From: Verrucomicrobiaceae bacterium UBA1938
Lineage (GTDB): Bacteria > Verrucomicrobiota > Verrucomicrobiia > Verrucomicrobiales > Verrucomicrobiaceae
Assembly: GCA_002336895.1 (NCBI GenBank)
Contig: DDFC01000032.1
Span: 186,001-250,000, forward strand
Direction of reading: 5' to 3'
DNA: 64,000 bases
Part shown: positions 37,301-52,300 of the stretch, piece by piece
Layout of the letters: the number at the start of each line of letters is the position of its first letter
Position numbering within the stretch: the stretch's first letter is position 1
The notes under the pieces: generated by a model
Seen by the model: the letters and a program-made list of their open reading frames with translations, nothing else
Told to the model about the DNA's origin: nothing
The model's database searches: none
Program-made: the position numbers and the translations under genes

Positions 37301-40300
37301 TCGAGTGCAGTTCCCGCTGTATTGATGACAGTGCCGCCTCCACCCGCCAGCGTGCTGGCGCTGGAGAAATTGCCAACCGTCTGGGATTTGCCGTTCAGAT
37401 CAAGCACTGCGCCGGAATTCAGCGCCAGAGCATCAGCGGCAAAGGCCGTGACCAAGGTATGCACCGCAATGGTATCCGGCACGGAGAATTTGTAATACAG
37501 CGGGTTGTTGGCCACGCTGCTGGCGCCAAATTGCAGGGTGCCCAGGTTCAGGGTCGTCGTTCCCGTGTAAGCATTCACATTGCCGTTGTTCAGCACCAGG
37601 GTGCCGTCACCGCTCTTTGTCATGCCTCCTGTGGTCGGAGCCAGGGCACCGCCAAGATTGGCATTTACCTGCAAGGTGGTGGAGCTGAACGAGGCGCCGC
37701 CTGCATTGAAGATCTGGAAGATGATTTCTGCTGTGTTGCTGGTCAGAGAGCCCGTGCCAGCATTGAGATAGCCAGTGCCGGCAATCGTGTTCGTCGCGCC
37801 GCTGAAGTCCAGAATGCCACCGCTCTGAACAGTGACGGACTCAAGTGCATTGATGGTCAGCGGAGTCGCGGCAGCCGCAGCGTTCATCGTGATCGAGTTC
37901 GGCGCGTACATCTGAAGACCAGTGGTCGATGCCGCAAGCGTTTGCGCCCCCAGGGTGGCATTGAACAACTGGTTGTTGTTGGTGATGTTCGCCAGAGTGG
38001 CCCAGGTGGCTGTGTTGTAGTTTGCGGCGCTCAGCGCCTGGAGGCCGGTCGTGGTGGCATTGTTGTTGTAGCTGGCAAAGCTGTAAGTGCCCGCCACACC
38101 AGTGGAAGAGGAGTCGACCACAAGCCACGGCAGAATACCGGTGTTGGTGGCGTTCGCCGTCACTGCAGTCTGCCCGGTGAATGTCGGAGCAGTACCCACG
38201 GTGATGTTAGTGCCACCAGCAGTGCCGATGGTTCCGCCCAAGTTGTTGGCCTGAACGAGTCCTGTGGCTCTTCCTGTGCGGGTCAGAGCACCCGCACCTG
38301 TATTGGAAAGCTGCAGGCTTGAAGTCCCATTTGTGGTCAGGCGGATCAGGTTGAACGTGTTTGCAAGCGTGATGCTGTTAGCGCCGAGGTTTTCATTTTC
38401 CGTCACTGTTCCGGAATTGATGCTCAGCAGGAGCTCACCACCGTTGAGGGTCACGGAATGGGCATTGGCACGGTTTACAGAAGTGGACAGCCCGGAGTAG
38501 TCCATGTTGAGAATTGCCCCCGCTGTGGCCCCGAAAGGCACTGTGCTGGTGCCGCTGGAGACAGCAAAGGGAGCTGCGCTGACGGACAATGCCCCCGCTC
38601 CGTTCTGGACGGTGGAGCCGCCTGAAAGGGCCAGAGTACCAAGAGCGACGACAAGACCGGTGTTGGTCGAAGCACTGGTCATGCCAGTCAGGGTCAGGGT
38701 ATTGGTGCCGACCTTGGTCAAAGCGAAGGCCCCAGTAATCTGTCCTGAGAGAGTGATATTTCCGCCCTGGGTCACGCCACTGGTGGCATTGAGGTAACTG
38801 CTGCCGATGCTGGTGGCAGCCCCCAGAGTGATGTTGCCAGCGTAGCTGGCAGCACTGGTGCTGGTATTGATCAAGGCTCCTAGAGAGCTTGCATCCGCAG
38901 CCGTGGCCACGGTGGAGACACCGGTCACCGTGCCGCTACCGCCGTAACCTGCACCGCTGATGGTGAGCGGGTTGGTGTTGGTGACAGACTGGCCGTTGAG
39001 ATCAAGCACGGCACCGGAGGAGACCGTGAGTGTGTTAGCCGAAGCACCAAGCGACAGAGCATTGCCAAGCTGGAGAGTGCCCAGGCTTACAACCGTGTTG
39101 AAGGATGCAGTGCCGTTGCCATTTGCCAGCGTCAGAGTGTCCGTGCCGGTTTTGGTAAGCGTGAAGCCGCCTCCGGCAATGGGAGAAGACAGGTTCAAGG
39201 TCACGTTTCCGTTGCCACCAATGGAGGTGTTGGATCCAAACGTGAGTGTTCCCACATAGCTGGCAGCACTGCTGCTGCTGTTCCAAAGCGCCCCGCTGGA
39301 GGCTGCGGCCAGGATCGCTGTGGGAGTAAGGCTGGCGGACGGAATCGCCGCACCAGCGCCATTGAGGGTCAAGTTTCCAGCAACACTGTTCTGGCCATTG
39401 AGATCCAGGGCTGCCGAGGCATTGAAATAGTAAGTGCCGGTCAGGGCCGCCGTCGTGTTTTGTGAGATGACGAAGTGGGTCGCATCCGTGATGCTGGTAA
39501 TGTACGAACCAGCGGCAATGCCTGTGCCGGAGACCGCCATGCCGATCTGCAAGGACAGTGTGTTGGCAGTGTCTGTGCCGCTGAGGGTGATGCTGTTGGT
39601 GCCGATGGCGGCCGTGGGGGCGGTGGCTCCGGTGCTGGTGTTTGTGTTGCGAATGATGGTGGCTCCGCTGGAAAGCCCGCTGGCGTTGTTGAGCTGGACA
39701 AATCCGCCCTGAACGATCAAGTCACCTGTCCAAGTTGCGGTGTTGCTGCCCTGCAGGATGAGCGTGCCGGTGCCAGCTTTGACCGTGCCTCCATTGCTGC
39801 CCGAAGTGCCTGTGGCGATACCGGTGCCCGTGGCGGAGACCTTGCCGATCAGATTCAGCGTGCCGGCGGCAGATGTGGCGGTATTGGTGGTGGCCAGGAT
39901 GTCACCAGTGCCAAGAACGATGCCGCTGGTGTTGGCACCGCTGTTTCCATCAAACCCAACCCATCCAGTGCTGTAGCTGCCAGAGCTGCCATTGACAATG
40001 TTGAGAATGGCGTTGTTGCCCATGGTGAGGGAGGCGCCGGAAGTTGGCGCCACGACTCCGCCATACTGTGAACCCAGGATGTCAATGGTCGCCGTGGAGG
40101 AGGCCGCCAGTGTGTAGTTGGTCAGGTCAATCGCTGCGTAATTGTAGCCATTGGCAGCGGTCGGGATGTTTGAAGAGGCATAGAAGAGATTGCTGGAGGA
40201 GATGGCCTGGAAGCCCCCCGTTGCACCAGCAACACTGTCAGCAATGCCGTTGGAGGCTGTGTCAGCACCCGCGTAGAGCAGGGAGTAAGCCCCACCGCCG

Positions 40301-43300
40301 CTTCCATTGTAAACCTTGTAGTTGATGGTGTGGTAGCCGGCGGAAAGGGTGATCTGTCCAGTGCCTGGAGACTGCTGGAAGGCATGGCCTCCCGGCGTAT
40401 CATTGAGCACCGCAGTACCATCAATGTAAAGCACACCGGCGTCATCCGTGGCACTGCGGAAGGTGTAGGTCCCCCCCGTGGTGATTTTGAGCAGTCCGTT
40501 GAGAGCGATGACCCCGGTGGCGAATGTCGCATTGGCAGCCAGCGGGCGATTGCTCAACGAAGCGTCATTTGCGACGTTTAGAACATACCCCGAACCAGAG
40601 TAGCCGATACCAGCGACGTTGGCTGTCAGCGGCGCCCCCGTGACGGCAGCAGCAAGGCTGCTGAAATATGCGTTCAATCCACCTGCCTGATAGCCCGTCG
40701 GCGCACTTGCCGGGATCGAGCCGGGATTATTGATGACCAATGGGTAGTAGCTGCTGCCATTGTAGCTGGAGAGCTCCACCGTTGCATTGCCAGAGGCAAG
40801 TGCGGAACTGCCTATGCTGAGCACGTCTGGGAAGATGAGGCTGCCCGGCCCGATGTTGACCGGCTTGTTGCCATTGCTGTAGGTGTAAACGTATGCCGTC
40901 ATGCCTGCAGGAACATTGATCTGAGGCACGCCGGTGGTGTCCGTAATGTTGGCGATGATCAGGCTGTAAGCGTTGGAGGCTCCCAGATTGATGGTCTGGC
41001 CGCCCGTCATGGTCAGCTGAGGAATCTGGATGGTATTGCCTGTTCCATTGCCAGAGACGGGAACACCGATCGTGCTGGCATTGCCCACGAAGATGTTTGC
41101 GTAGTTGGTGGCCGGATCAACAGTCACGTTGAGGCCGGAGTACACGATCAGGCCGTTGTTGCCGGATCCGTTGTTTTGCAGGGCCAGTGTGCCGTTGCTG
41201 TTGATGGTGATGTTGGCGTTGGCTCCCAGAGGAGTCGCCGAGCTGCCAGTCGCCCCGCCCAGGGCCAGCACACCGCCCTGGATGATGACAGGAGCCGAGG
41301 CGGAAGCGCCGAAGGTGTTGTTGTTGGTAAGGGCCAGGGTGCCGAGGCCCGTCTTTGTCAGGGTTGAAGAGCCGTCAGAATCAGTGATCACACCGCCCAA
41401 ATTGATGAATGCACCCGGCACTTCGACGTTCACCGTCGTGTTACCCGCATTGAGGTTGAGAGCCCCATTGAGTGAAAGTCCATTCCCCCCCTTGTATGAA
41501 AGGTCATTGGCGGCAAGCACGAGCGGATTGGCCACGGCATTGGAGGAGGCGGTAGATGTCAGATAAGTTCCAGCCCCGATTGTGAAGGTGCCGGTGCCGA
41601 GAGGGCCGCTGGTCACTGTGCTGCCTGGCGTGCTGGGCGTGCTGCTGGCACCGATGGCGATGCCACCGCTGACCAAGCTCACACCACCATCAAAGGTGCT
41701 GGCTCCACCGAGCTGAAGCAGACCATTGCCTGTTTTCTGGATGGAGACGCCCGCGCCAGCGGTTCCAATACCCGCAATGGCGGAGCTGATGGAAAGGTTG
41801 GCAGTGAGCTGGGTAATGGTGGCACCATTGAGCTGGATGGCCCCGACATTGATCGTATTGACCCCTGTGGAGAGCCCCAGCGTGCCGCTGCTGATGATGG
41901 AAACCTGAGAGGGATTGCTTCCTGTGGCGGTAATGGGGTTGGAGCTCAGTAGATTGAGTATGCTGGCAGGGACAGTCGTGGTGCCCGCGATGCTGACAGT
42001 CGGCGCGCCCTCACCTCCGTTATTGTTGAACGCAATGCTGTTGAGAGTGTTGATTCCCGCCAGGTTCATTGTGGATCTGCCAATGAGTGTGACATCGTTG
42101 GAGGCGTCGATCTGGCCACCAATGCCAACGGCACTGCCTCCCAGGCCTGTGATGCCAACATTGAGGGTGGTAGCCCCGATGCCTGTAGGGCTGCCGATCA
42201 ATGTCAGCCCGCCTGCCGGAATGACCACACTGCCAACAGCAGGTGCGCTCAGATTGACGGTGCCTTCCGTGATGACCGTGCCACCCGTGTAGGAGTTTCC
42301 AGTGGCGCCAAAGGTCAGGCTCGTGGCACCGCCCGCGATTGCACCAGTGGACAGGGTGACCGTGCTTCCATTGACAGCCGCCACTGTTGTTCCAGCAGCT
42401 ATGCCGGCGCCAAAGACCGGCTGACCAATGTAGAGACCGGATGTGCTGAGACCGCTGACCGTGGCGCTGCCGAGATTGAGCGTGGCATTCTGAGCGGAGG
42501 ACACGCCTGTGTCCCCGAACGTCAGCAATGCAGCCCCGGCGCTGACAGTGATATTGTTGGAAAGCGTCAGCAGGGCAGTGCCGCCTCCACTGACGATCGT
42601 AGTGCCAGGAGCCAGACCGCCGCCCGAAACTTTTTGCCCATTGAAGGTGGTGAAGGTTCCGGGAATGGTCACCAACGGACTGCCGAGAGCCACCGTCGCG
42701 GCAGTGGAGTCAGCCGTGGTCCCTGAAGTCAGGGTCAGCACGGCAGTGCCTGATTTGTCAAGACGCACTGAATTGCCCAGACCATTGTCATTGATCGAGG
42801 AGTTGATCACGATGTTTGAACCAAGCGTGTAGGTTTGGCCCACGGTGGTGCTCGTGGCATTGTAATTGATCGTGATGTGGGTGGCATCCACCACCGACGT
42901 CACATAGGCTCCCTGAGCAAGGCCGCCGCCCGTGATCGACTGCCCAGCGAACACGTTTGCAGTCGAAGTCAATGTCATGACGTTGCTGTTGATCAGCGTG
43001 CCTGTCACCGCAGCACCAGTGACGGTCGTGGTGTTGCTGTTGTTGTATATGATCAGGTTCGTGGTGCCGCTGGAGGCGGTGCCGCCGGCAGTTAGCACAC
43101 CGCGCACCGCCGTGGTGCCGAACGTGGAAGATCCCTGCGCGCTGTTGCTGTGCATGAGGCCGCCCATGTTCAGGTTGAGCACGTCATTGGCAGCGCTGAA
43201 GGCGATGTCGCTTTCACCAGAGCCGGCCATGCGCAAATAGTCGGTGCTGGCACCACCCGAAGGCAGTACGATAACCTGGTTCAGACCCACCGTGCCATCA

Positions 43301-46300
43301 AAGAGGTTGGTCACATTGCCAGCGCCAAAGCCTGACAGGGTGCCACCCGAGTAAGTAGTCAGCGTCGAAGTGCCGGAATTGACCACCGTGGCCGTGCCGC
43401 CGGCCATGTAGCCGGTCGAATATCCCTGATATCCTGTGTTGCCCACGCCACCAACCCCAAGGGCCGGATTGTATGCGGCATAGGTGTCTGTGTTGGCAAT
43501 CGCCCATGCTCCGATGACCCCTGTACCTGAACTGTAGGCCAGGCCTGAGGAGTCGGTGAAGAGAATGCGCGGATTGCTGCCGCCCAGACCAAGCGTCCCG
43601 CCGGTGGTAAAGTTCAGCGTCGCATCAGCGCTGTGGGTGATGCCGGCAAAAACCATGTCGGCGTTTGAATAAAGACCTGTCCCGCCGATCGAGGCCGTCA
43701 GCGTATTGGCGCCCGAGGCGACCGTGAGCGCACCAAAGTTTTCCACGGTGTAGGTGTTGGAGCGTCCATTCAGAACAATCGTGGAGGCATTCATCGTGAT
43801 CGGGGCCGCGTCATTGATGCGGTCATTGATGTTCACCTGGAGATTGCTGTTGTTGTTCAGGTTCAGTGTCGAGTAGTTCAGATAAATGCCCGAAGTGTTC
43901 AGCAAGGTGGCATTGTCCTGCAGACTGACAGCCCCGCCCATGATAACAGTGGCTCCGTAGTATGGGTTCGCGGATTCAAGGGTCAGCGTGTTGCCTCCCA
44001 CACGAGCCAGGGTGATGGCATTAGTGCTCGTGCCCGTGATGCTGCCTGCCCAGGTGTTATTGTTGGACGAATTGGTGAACAGGAGTGCGTCGCCGCCTGT
44101 GCTGGTGATGGTCCCTCCCGTGCCAGGGTTGGAAATGCCCCCGCCATTGCTGTTGAGCTGGCCGATATACTGCTTCGTGCCGTTGAGGTCCAGTGTGGCA
44201 CCATAATTCACCGTAATCGCACCCGCATTGTCAAAAAGGGTGTTGTTGCCTGCGGCAAGAACCGTGGTGCCGCCATTCAGCGTGGTCGCACCGGTATAGA
44301 ACTGGCGCGTGGTGATGTTCAAGTTTCCAGACAATCCTTTGGTCAGCCCCCCCGTGGCCACACTGGCCACAGGCGCCGCAAAGTTTTGATAGAACTGGTT
44401 GCCCGCCACATTCTGGTTCAGAACCAAGGTGCCAACGATGGTGCCGGCCAGATTCAGAGTCGCGCCGGCACCCACTTGGAAGATGGCTTCCGTGCCGGTC
44501 GCACTAGCGGCGGTCGTGGTCGTTGTATTGATGGGGGCCATGACGATGCGCGTGGCATTCAAGGTGCTGGTAAAGGCACCGGTGACAAGCACACCACCGC
44601 TGCTTATTGTCAGCGAAAGGTCAGATGCGAGACCAGAGGCGGCGTCATTTCCGACCCCGACGGTGATGTTGCCCGAAGTCGGCGTGATGGCCAGAGCATT
44701 GAAGATACGGCCGCCAGGAGCGGTCGTGCCTGCCGAAAAGAGCGCGTTTGCCGTCGAATTGTTAACCTGCAGTGTATTGGAGTAATTGGTCAACGTTGAT
44801 GCCGCGGGCGCAGCAGCCCAGGAACCCGCAGACGGAAGCAAGGTCTTGCTGGTGACATCTGCAGGCGTTTGATAATTGGTGAAAGCCTGCAGGCCATTGG
44901 CTCCTATAGTAGCGAAAGCGCCCCCACCCACGGTGATGCGCGGCAGAAGACCGTTCAGAATATTGGTGTTCGCGCCATAAAGCGGGACTCCAAAATAGAG
45001 TGTGTTGCCTGAAGAGGCCACTCCACCCACCTGCACACCCTGGCTGATCGAAACCGACGTCCCGCTGGAGACTGCAGCATTAATGGTCGTGCCGTTTAGA
45101 ATGCCCAGACCCGACACTGCCTCACCATTGTAGAGAGATGCGGTGCTGGGCAGACTTGCCAATGTGGTGGCTCCGGCAGCGGTCACACCGGTCGGCGTGT
45201 AAGTGGCAATGCCAACGTTAAGACGATTGCTGGCCGTGCCGAGAGCAGCTCCAGTGGAGGCGATGTCCAGGGTGCTGCCAGTGTTGTTAGCTTTGATGTC
45301 TGCAAAGTTAAGGGCTGTATTTCCGCCGTTGTTGGTGATGTTGATCTGACTTTGTCCGTTGGCGAGGATCAGTGTGCCAGCAGTGCTGCCGGCTGCTGTG
45401 GTCGCGGTGCCTTCCGTGCTGCCGCCGCTGTTGCCGATGAAGTTGAATGTGCCAGCGCCAAGAGTCAGGTTGCGATTACCCAGGCGGCTCACGGCTGCGT
45501 TGGCGCCGGAATTGCTCAAAGTCAGCACCGCACCACCTTGCACCACCATGCCGCTGAGGCCACCGGCATACACGGTGGCACCACCCGCCACGGTCGCACT
45601 CTGGCTCAAGGTAAGGGCGTTCGTGGAAATGGCCGTGACCGTGGTTCCAGGAGCGATGCCGGCGCCGGAAATCGTTTCACCGACAACGAATGCGGCACCG
45701 CTAGCCACGTTCAGGGTTGTAGAAGCGGTGGTCGCAGTGCCCGACTGCACACTGGTGTTGTTGTAGGTGAAGGAGCCATTCACCCCGCTGATGGTTGTCG
45801 TACCACCGTTCAGTGTGACTGTACCTGTAGGCAGGTTTGCAGCAGTCAGATTCAGGAAGCCCGATCCAGGACCAGCTCCGTAATAAACGAGGCTGGAATT
45901 AGCCGCAAAGCCGGCAGCGCCGTTCAGATTATAGTTCCAGATTGCCGAGGCAATGTTCGTCGTTCCCGCACCCGCCAGGTTCCAGCTACGCGCGGTGTTT
46001 CCTTCCGAAAGAGCTACCCCGGCACCACTGGCTGTGCTGTTCTGTATAGTCAGCGTGGCTCCACTGGTCATGCTGTTCCAGAAAAGACGGTTGCCGCCGT
46101 TGTTGATGAAGCTGGGACTGCCTGCGGCATTGGCATCAAAGATGATGGAGCTGCCCGCGCCGGAACCCAGCAAAGTGGCAAAGGTGTTGGACTGCTGCAC
46201 AATGTTGTTCAGCGTCAGCGTGCTTCCGGTGATGTTTTGCACCGTGGCGCCATTCATGAAGACGGAATTGACGCCAAAGGTGAGCGGCTGTGAGCCACTG

Positions 46301-49300
46301 ACTGTGGCAGCTGCAGAAAGCACAATGGTGGTGGCGTTTGTGATGGAACTGATGGTGGTGCCCGCAGGGATGCCCACACCTGTGACTGTCTGGCCCACAT
46401 ACATTGTCGTGGTGGCATTGGTCAGGCCGGTGACTGTCGTGCTGCTGGCAAGAGTCGCTGTCTGGGTCTGCACAGGGGTGCTTCCTCCAGCGGTGTTGCT
46501 GAAGGGCGTGGTGCGATTGATCAGAATGGTGCCCTCAGTCAGAGTAATGCCATTGCTGAAGTGATCGCTGTTGGCACTGCCGGAAAACGTCACCGTGGCA
46601 GTGTTCAGCATGTTGAATGTAAGCCCCACCGCGGCACCAGTGCCGCTTACGCCGCCATTCATCACAGTGTTACCCGTACCTTGGAAGGCAAAGTTTCTGG
46701 CCGTGCCAAGATCCAGCCCGGTGAGATTGCCGCTGACGGTCAATGTACCACCGTTGATGGTATTGTTAATGGTGTATGGGTTGCCGGAGCCTCCGTAAAC
46801 GTTGCCGTTGACCGTGATCGAGTAGTTGCCTGCAAAGCTGGCAGCGCTATTATTATTGATCACCACCGGCTGGTTGATCGTCAGTCCTGCGGGATTGGCG
46901 GCAAAAATGCCGCCATTGCTGAAGCCAAGGGCCGCAAAGATAAGAGGCACGTTGGATCCAGTTGATCCTGAACTGGCCGTCGTTCTCGCACTGGCATTTT
47001 GTGCAGTGTCAAAGATGGTGAACTGAGTAGCACTGATGATGGTATTGATCCTGTCGCCATATCCGATCCCGGTGCCAAAAACGGTCATTCCGGGCATGAG
47101 TCCTGCGGTTGTCCCTGAACTGAGGGTGATCGTCGTGCCATTGCTGACCGATCCCACCAGGCCAGTGGGGCCAGACGCCCCAAGCGACGTGCCGGCAGTT
47201 CCGGTCGTTGTGCTGGAGATGCCCAGAAGACCGCCATTGATCTGTGTGCCCCCCGAATAAGTGTTGGCTCCGGAGAGAATCCATGTGCCGCCGTCATTCT
47301 TGGCCAGCTGCAGAGCGCCGCCGTTGTCGGCCAGTACCGAGGAAATGGTATTGGCGTCCTGGCTGACACCACGCAGGCTCAAAACCTTCTGGCCAGGAGT
47401 CAGATTGACCAGGTTGGTGATCACCCAGGCACCACTGCCGCTGGCATCAATGTTGGTGGCGCCCGCATTGGAGGTAAGTGTGTCGGCATTGAGGTACATG
47501 GCCCGGGTTGTCGTTTCACCCGCACCATCATAAATGAGGTTGACGGCTGAGGAAATACCACCGCCGCCGATGTAGAGTGCCCCGCTGCTGTCTCCGAAGG
47601 CACTGCTGCCACCTCCGGAACCCACATTTGAAACCAGGTATGAACCAGAGTTGAGGGTGGTGTTGCCAGAGTAATTATTGGCTCCCGTGATGATGAACAA
47701 AGGACCGTTTGAGGTGTAAACCACGCCGCTGCCACTGCGTCCGCTGATCACCCCTGCAATGGTGTAGTAATCCAAGCTGGTGCTGGTGTTGTCTGTTCCA
47801 GTAATATACCGGGTGCCGCCGTTGAGGTCGATCGGGTTGAGGATCGTCGTGTCAGCCAAAGCGCTGGCTGACCCGAGCAGCAGGGACCCGCTGGTGAAGG
47901 AAGCCGTGCCGAAAACCAGCTGCGTCAGGTTTGTGGTGACCAGGTTATGATTGACGTCATAACTGCCGCCGATGGCCACTGTCAGCGGGGACGAGGAGGC
48001 AGCAAAACCGCCTGATGCCGTACCTGAAAGCCACTGCACCTGACCAGGAGCGGAGCCCAAGGCCCGGGTGAATGCGCCCGTCATTTCCAGCACGCCACCA
48101 TTGAAGACGAGGTTTGAGCTGGCAGACAGGCTGTTGATGCTGCCAAAACTGAGCACCACTCCGCTGGCAACGCCGCTCTGCACACTGCTAAGCTGGATCT
48201 GTGTGGGACTCAGAATGCTGGTGATCGTGGTTCCATCGGCAATGCCCGCGCCCGAAACACTCTGCCCGATGCTGAGCCCGTTTGTGCTGACCAGTGTCAG
48301 AATGTTGTTGTTCACTGCGGTAGCCGCCACGGTGGCGGATTGTGCGTTAGAGCCGGCGTCCTGTGCACGCAGCGCGCCAGAGGAAATGGTAGTTACTCCG
48401 CTGTAAGTGTTGTTCGGGTTGCCCAGCACCCAGGTACCGCCGCCGGTCTTGACAAGACTCAGCGGAGAACTGTCGATGGTGTTGTTGATCAAGTGCAGGT
48501 CGATCTGGTTGTCACCCGTGGAACTCCCCTGCAGGGTCAACACTTTGGAACCACCCGTGGAGAACGCCACGTCTCCCTTGTTTGTAAACCAAATCGCGGC
48601 GTTGTTCTGAACTCCAGTGACGCCAGCGTCAACCTGTGCCTGAGATCCGGAGGAATCAATCCCGCCGTTACCCGCCAGCGTAAAGAGACGGTTGGTCGTC
48701 ACCGATGGAGACTGGAACAAAAGCGAATCCTGCAGGCTGGTGGTGCTTGCCCCCATGTACTGAAGGATGCCCGTGGTGCTATTGGTCCCAAGCACGAGGC
48801 TGGCGGCGTTGCCCTGGGCCAGGCCGGTGCCGATTGAACTTGGCTGTCCGTAATTGCCCAGGTTGGTGATGGACAGCGTACCTTGTGCAACTGTCGTCAC
48901 ACCGGAATAGGTGTTGTAGCCCAGTGTGCCAAGTGTCTGCCCGGTAACCGTAGTGCTGGCGGTGGTGGCCGCAGTGGCATTTGCCGAGATGGTAAAGTGC
49001 GTGCTGTCGATGACACCTGTGATGGTGGCGCCAGCTGGAATGGCGGCATTGCCGCTGAGGACCTGGCCAACGATGAGGCCGTTCGTGTTGCCACTGGCCA
49101 GTGTGACCACGTTCGCGCTGCCGCCGGTGGTGGTGGCGAGGCTGAGAACCTGCGCGGGGCTGGTGCTGGTGGTGAGGCCGTTCAGGGGATTTAGCCACTC
49201 AGTGCCGCTGCCATTCTTGGTGACATTGAGCACACCCACGCCGTCCTGCAGAAGGCCGGCGAAGGTTCCGTTACCCGAGGTGATGCCAAAGTAACCGATG

Positions 49301-52300
49301 TTCAATGTGGCCGCCGTGCTGGAGCTGTTGGTGACAGTACCCGCACCGACGAGCGCTCCAATGGTCGTGCTGGCGTTTGCACCGGCCCCATTAAGATCCA
49401 AGACGGCTCCCTGGCGGAGAGTGGTGGTATTGGCCGCAGTGGTGATGGATCCCAGAGATGCAGTGGCTCCGGAGAGCTGCAGGGTTCCTTCATCAATGCT
49501 CACGTTGCCAGTGAAGTATTGCGGCCCGCTGATGATCAGCTTGCCCGCGCCAGCCTTGGTCAGCGCACCCGTGCCGCTGCTGATGGGAGCGCTGATGGTC
49601 AGCGCATTAGCCGCACTCGTATTGAGAGCCCCTGCCGAATTGGTCCCGCCGACAGTGACAATGATTTCAGAATTCGCTCCGCCAAGGGTGAAAGCAGAGG
49701 AACTGCCTGCCAGAATGCTGGCCGAACCGCCGCTCGAATTGTCATAGAGCACGCCGCTGGCAGAGCCTGCCGTACCAATGGTAAGAACACCCCCGAGCGT
49801 CAGAGCAGAGGTGCCGGTGAGCTTGAGCGCGTTGATGGTCTCAGCGGCTGTTGTTGTCAGAGTTTGAGAAGCCATCAAGTAGGTGGCATTGGCCGTAGAA
49901 CCGGATGCCACAAGACCATTGGTATAGCTGGTGCCGGTATTGGCTGCTCCGAGTGCCGCCACGCCGGTAAAGGTAGCTCCATTTACGCCATTCACCGCAT
50001 AGGTTGCGAAATCGATGGCACCCGACGTGCTGGTAAAGTAGGCAAAGCCGCTGTTGGTCCCAGTGCCGATGATGGCGCTGGATGCCGCCCCCACCAGGGT
50101 GGGGGTGGTTGTAAAGGTGATGCCGCCCGTCCCCGCCCCCAGACCGGCGCCGAGGCTGAAATTTACCACTGCGCCAGCGGCACGGGTGATCGGCGTTGTG
50201 TTGACAAAGTTCAAGGTCGGCACGCCGGTGCCTGCAGCTCCGCCTGTATTTCCAGAGATCACAGAAAGCATGCCGGCACCTGCGGTGATCTGCAACTGGC
50301 CTGCATTCTGCGTCAGAGTGCCTGAAGCAGCTGATCCCTGAAGCTGGAAGGTGCCCCCCGCATAACCGTTACCAAAAGCCGAATCTGTACTGAAAATGAT
50401 ATTGTTTGCCGTGGTTGCTCCTGCAGCAGCCCCCAGAAGTACAGACCCGTTACCAGTATTGGCGGTGGGCAAAAACTGAAGCATGCCACCACCGACAGTG
50501 ATGCTGCCAGTAAACGACTGGCCGCCACTGTTGGCCACGCCCACACTGCCAAAGGCGAGAGTGGTGCCATTGGCGATTGCGCTGCCAATGTTGTTATTAA
50601 CGTAGATTGTGTTGCCGTTGATCGCGGTGATGATGGTGTTTGTAGGCACGTTGGCTGTCGCACCACTGGCGCTGTAAACGGTCTGGCCGACGATCAAGCC
50701 CGCCGCGCTTGTAAGAGTGATGAAATTCGTGTTTGCAGCAGAACCACCCGTGGCAACTGTGCCCGTGGCCGCCACGCCTGAGAAGCCAATGTTCTGACCA
50801 TTTGTGATCGCGGCCGAGGTGTTCTGACTCAGAGTTATGGAAGTATTGGCGGTAATGGAAAGAATGTAGCTGCCAGGAGCAATACCGGTGCCCGTCACCC
50901 CCTGACCGACAACCATGCCAGACGTATTGGCAAAGAACAGCGTGTTGGCACCGCTGTTGGTGGTGTTGTTGGTGGCCACCGTTGACGACGCTTTCACATT
51001 CGCGCTCGCATAGGTGCTCGTCGCAGGTGAGTAAAGCCATGTGCTGTTGCCACCCTTGATAAGCGAAGTCACCGGGGTCGTCGTGCCGAGGGTCGGTGCA
51101 TTGTCCTGCAGGACACCGCCGATGATGTTAACAACAGAGGCGTTGCCGGTGTTGTTCATGCCCTCAAGGACAAAATTCTTGGCCCCTGTGGAGCTGGTTC
51201 CAGTCGTGGCACCGATGTTGGCAATGCTGCTGGTGAGAACCAGGGCAGTGGCCGAAGTATTGGCGCTGTTTTGCTGCTGATTGGCCCAGATGGTGTCACC
51301 ACCGCCGATGACGGCTGTGCCAGTGCCCGAGAGTATGATGGCTTTGGCAGAAGTTTCCCCCACTCCTCCGGCGGCGCTGCCGAGGTAGTTCAGATTGGCA
51401 TTAAGGAGGGCGCTGCCCATATGCACCCCGCCGCTGAGAGCGGCATTGAATGCATTCATGGAGTTCACGTTCACCGTACCAGCATTGATGTTGAACACCC
51501 CCACTCCCGTGGAAGCAGTGCCTTGCAGCGCCAGTGTGCCGATGCCAGCCTTCTGCCAGATCCAGTCCTGCGTCACGGTGTTCAGCAGATTGCCCGTGAT
51601 GAGCATGTCACCCGAGGCCGTGAAACTCCCTGTGCGCGATGTGGTGTCAGACGTGCTGATGTTGCCGCTGATGGTCACCAAGCCGTTCATGTTGGTGGTG
51701 AAGCTGCTGGGGTTGCCGGTGATGACCGCAATGTTGTTTCCAGCTCCCGGTCCTGCTGTAATGCCATAACCATCCAGGCCGTTGAAGGTCAGAGTGATGT
51801 TGTTGTTGGTGTTGGCGTTCAATCCCTGGATGATCGCACCGTTGACGCTGGTGCCGTTGCCAAAGACAAAAGTCTGGGCAAATCCGACACCGCCTGCGGA
51901 ACGTGAGGCGAGGATCGTGCCGTTGCCGGTCATGTTGATGGTCTTGATGGTGTAGTTGCTGTAAACAGGATCGGAACGCAGTTCAAGGGTGCCGCCGTTG
52001 ATGCGCACTGATGCACTGCTGACACTCACGCCGAGCGATCCTGCCGAAGTGATGCGTGTGTTGGCGACGTTGTTGAAATCCCCCACATAATTATTGAGCG
52101 GATTGTTCACTGTCACCTCACCGACATAGGTGCCTGCGTTCCAGCGGAAAAAGCTGGGCTGGCCTGAGACGCCCCCGCTCACCAGGCCATTGATCAGAAG
52201 ATTGCCTGAACCCGTGAAAAGCACACCGTTGCCGCCGCTGACCCCGAGGTTCAGCACTGAAGACGCAGAGTACACTGTAGTCCCGCCCGTGTTGATGATG

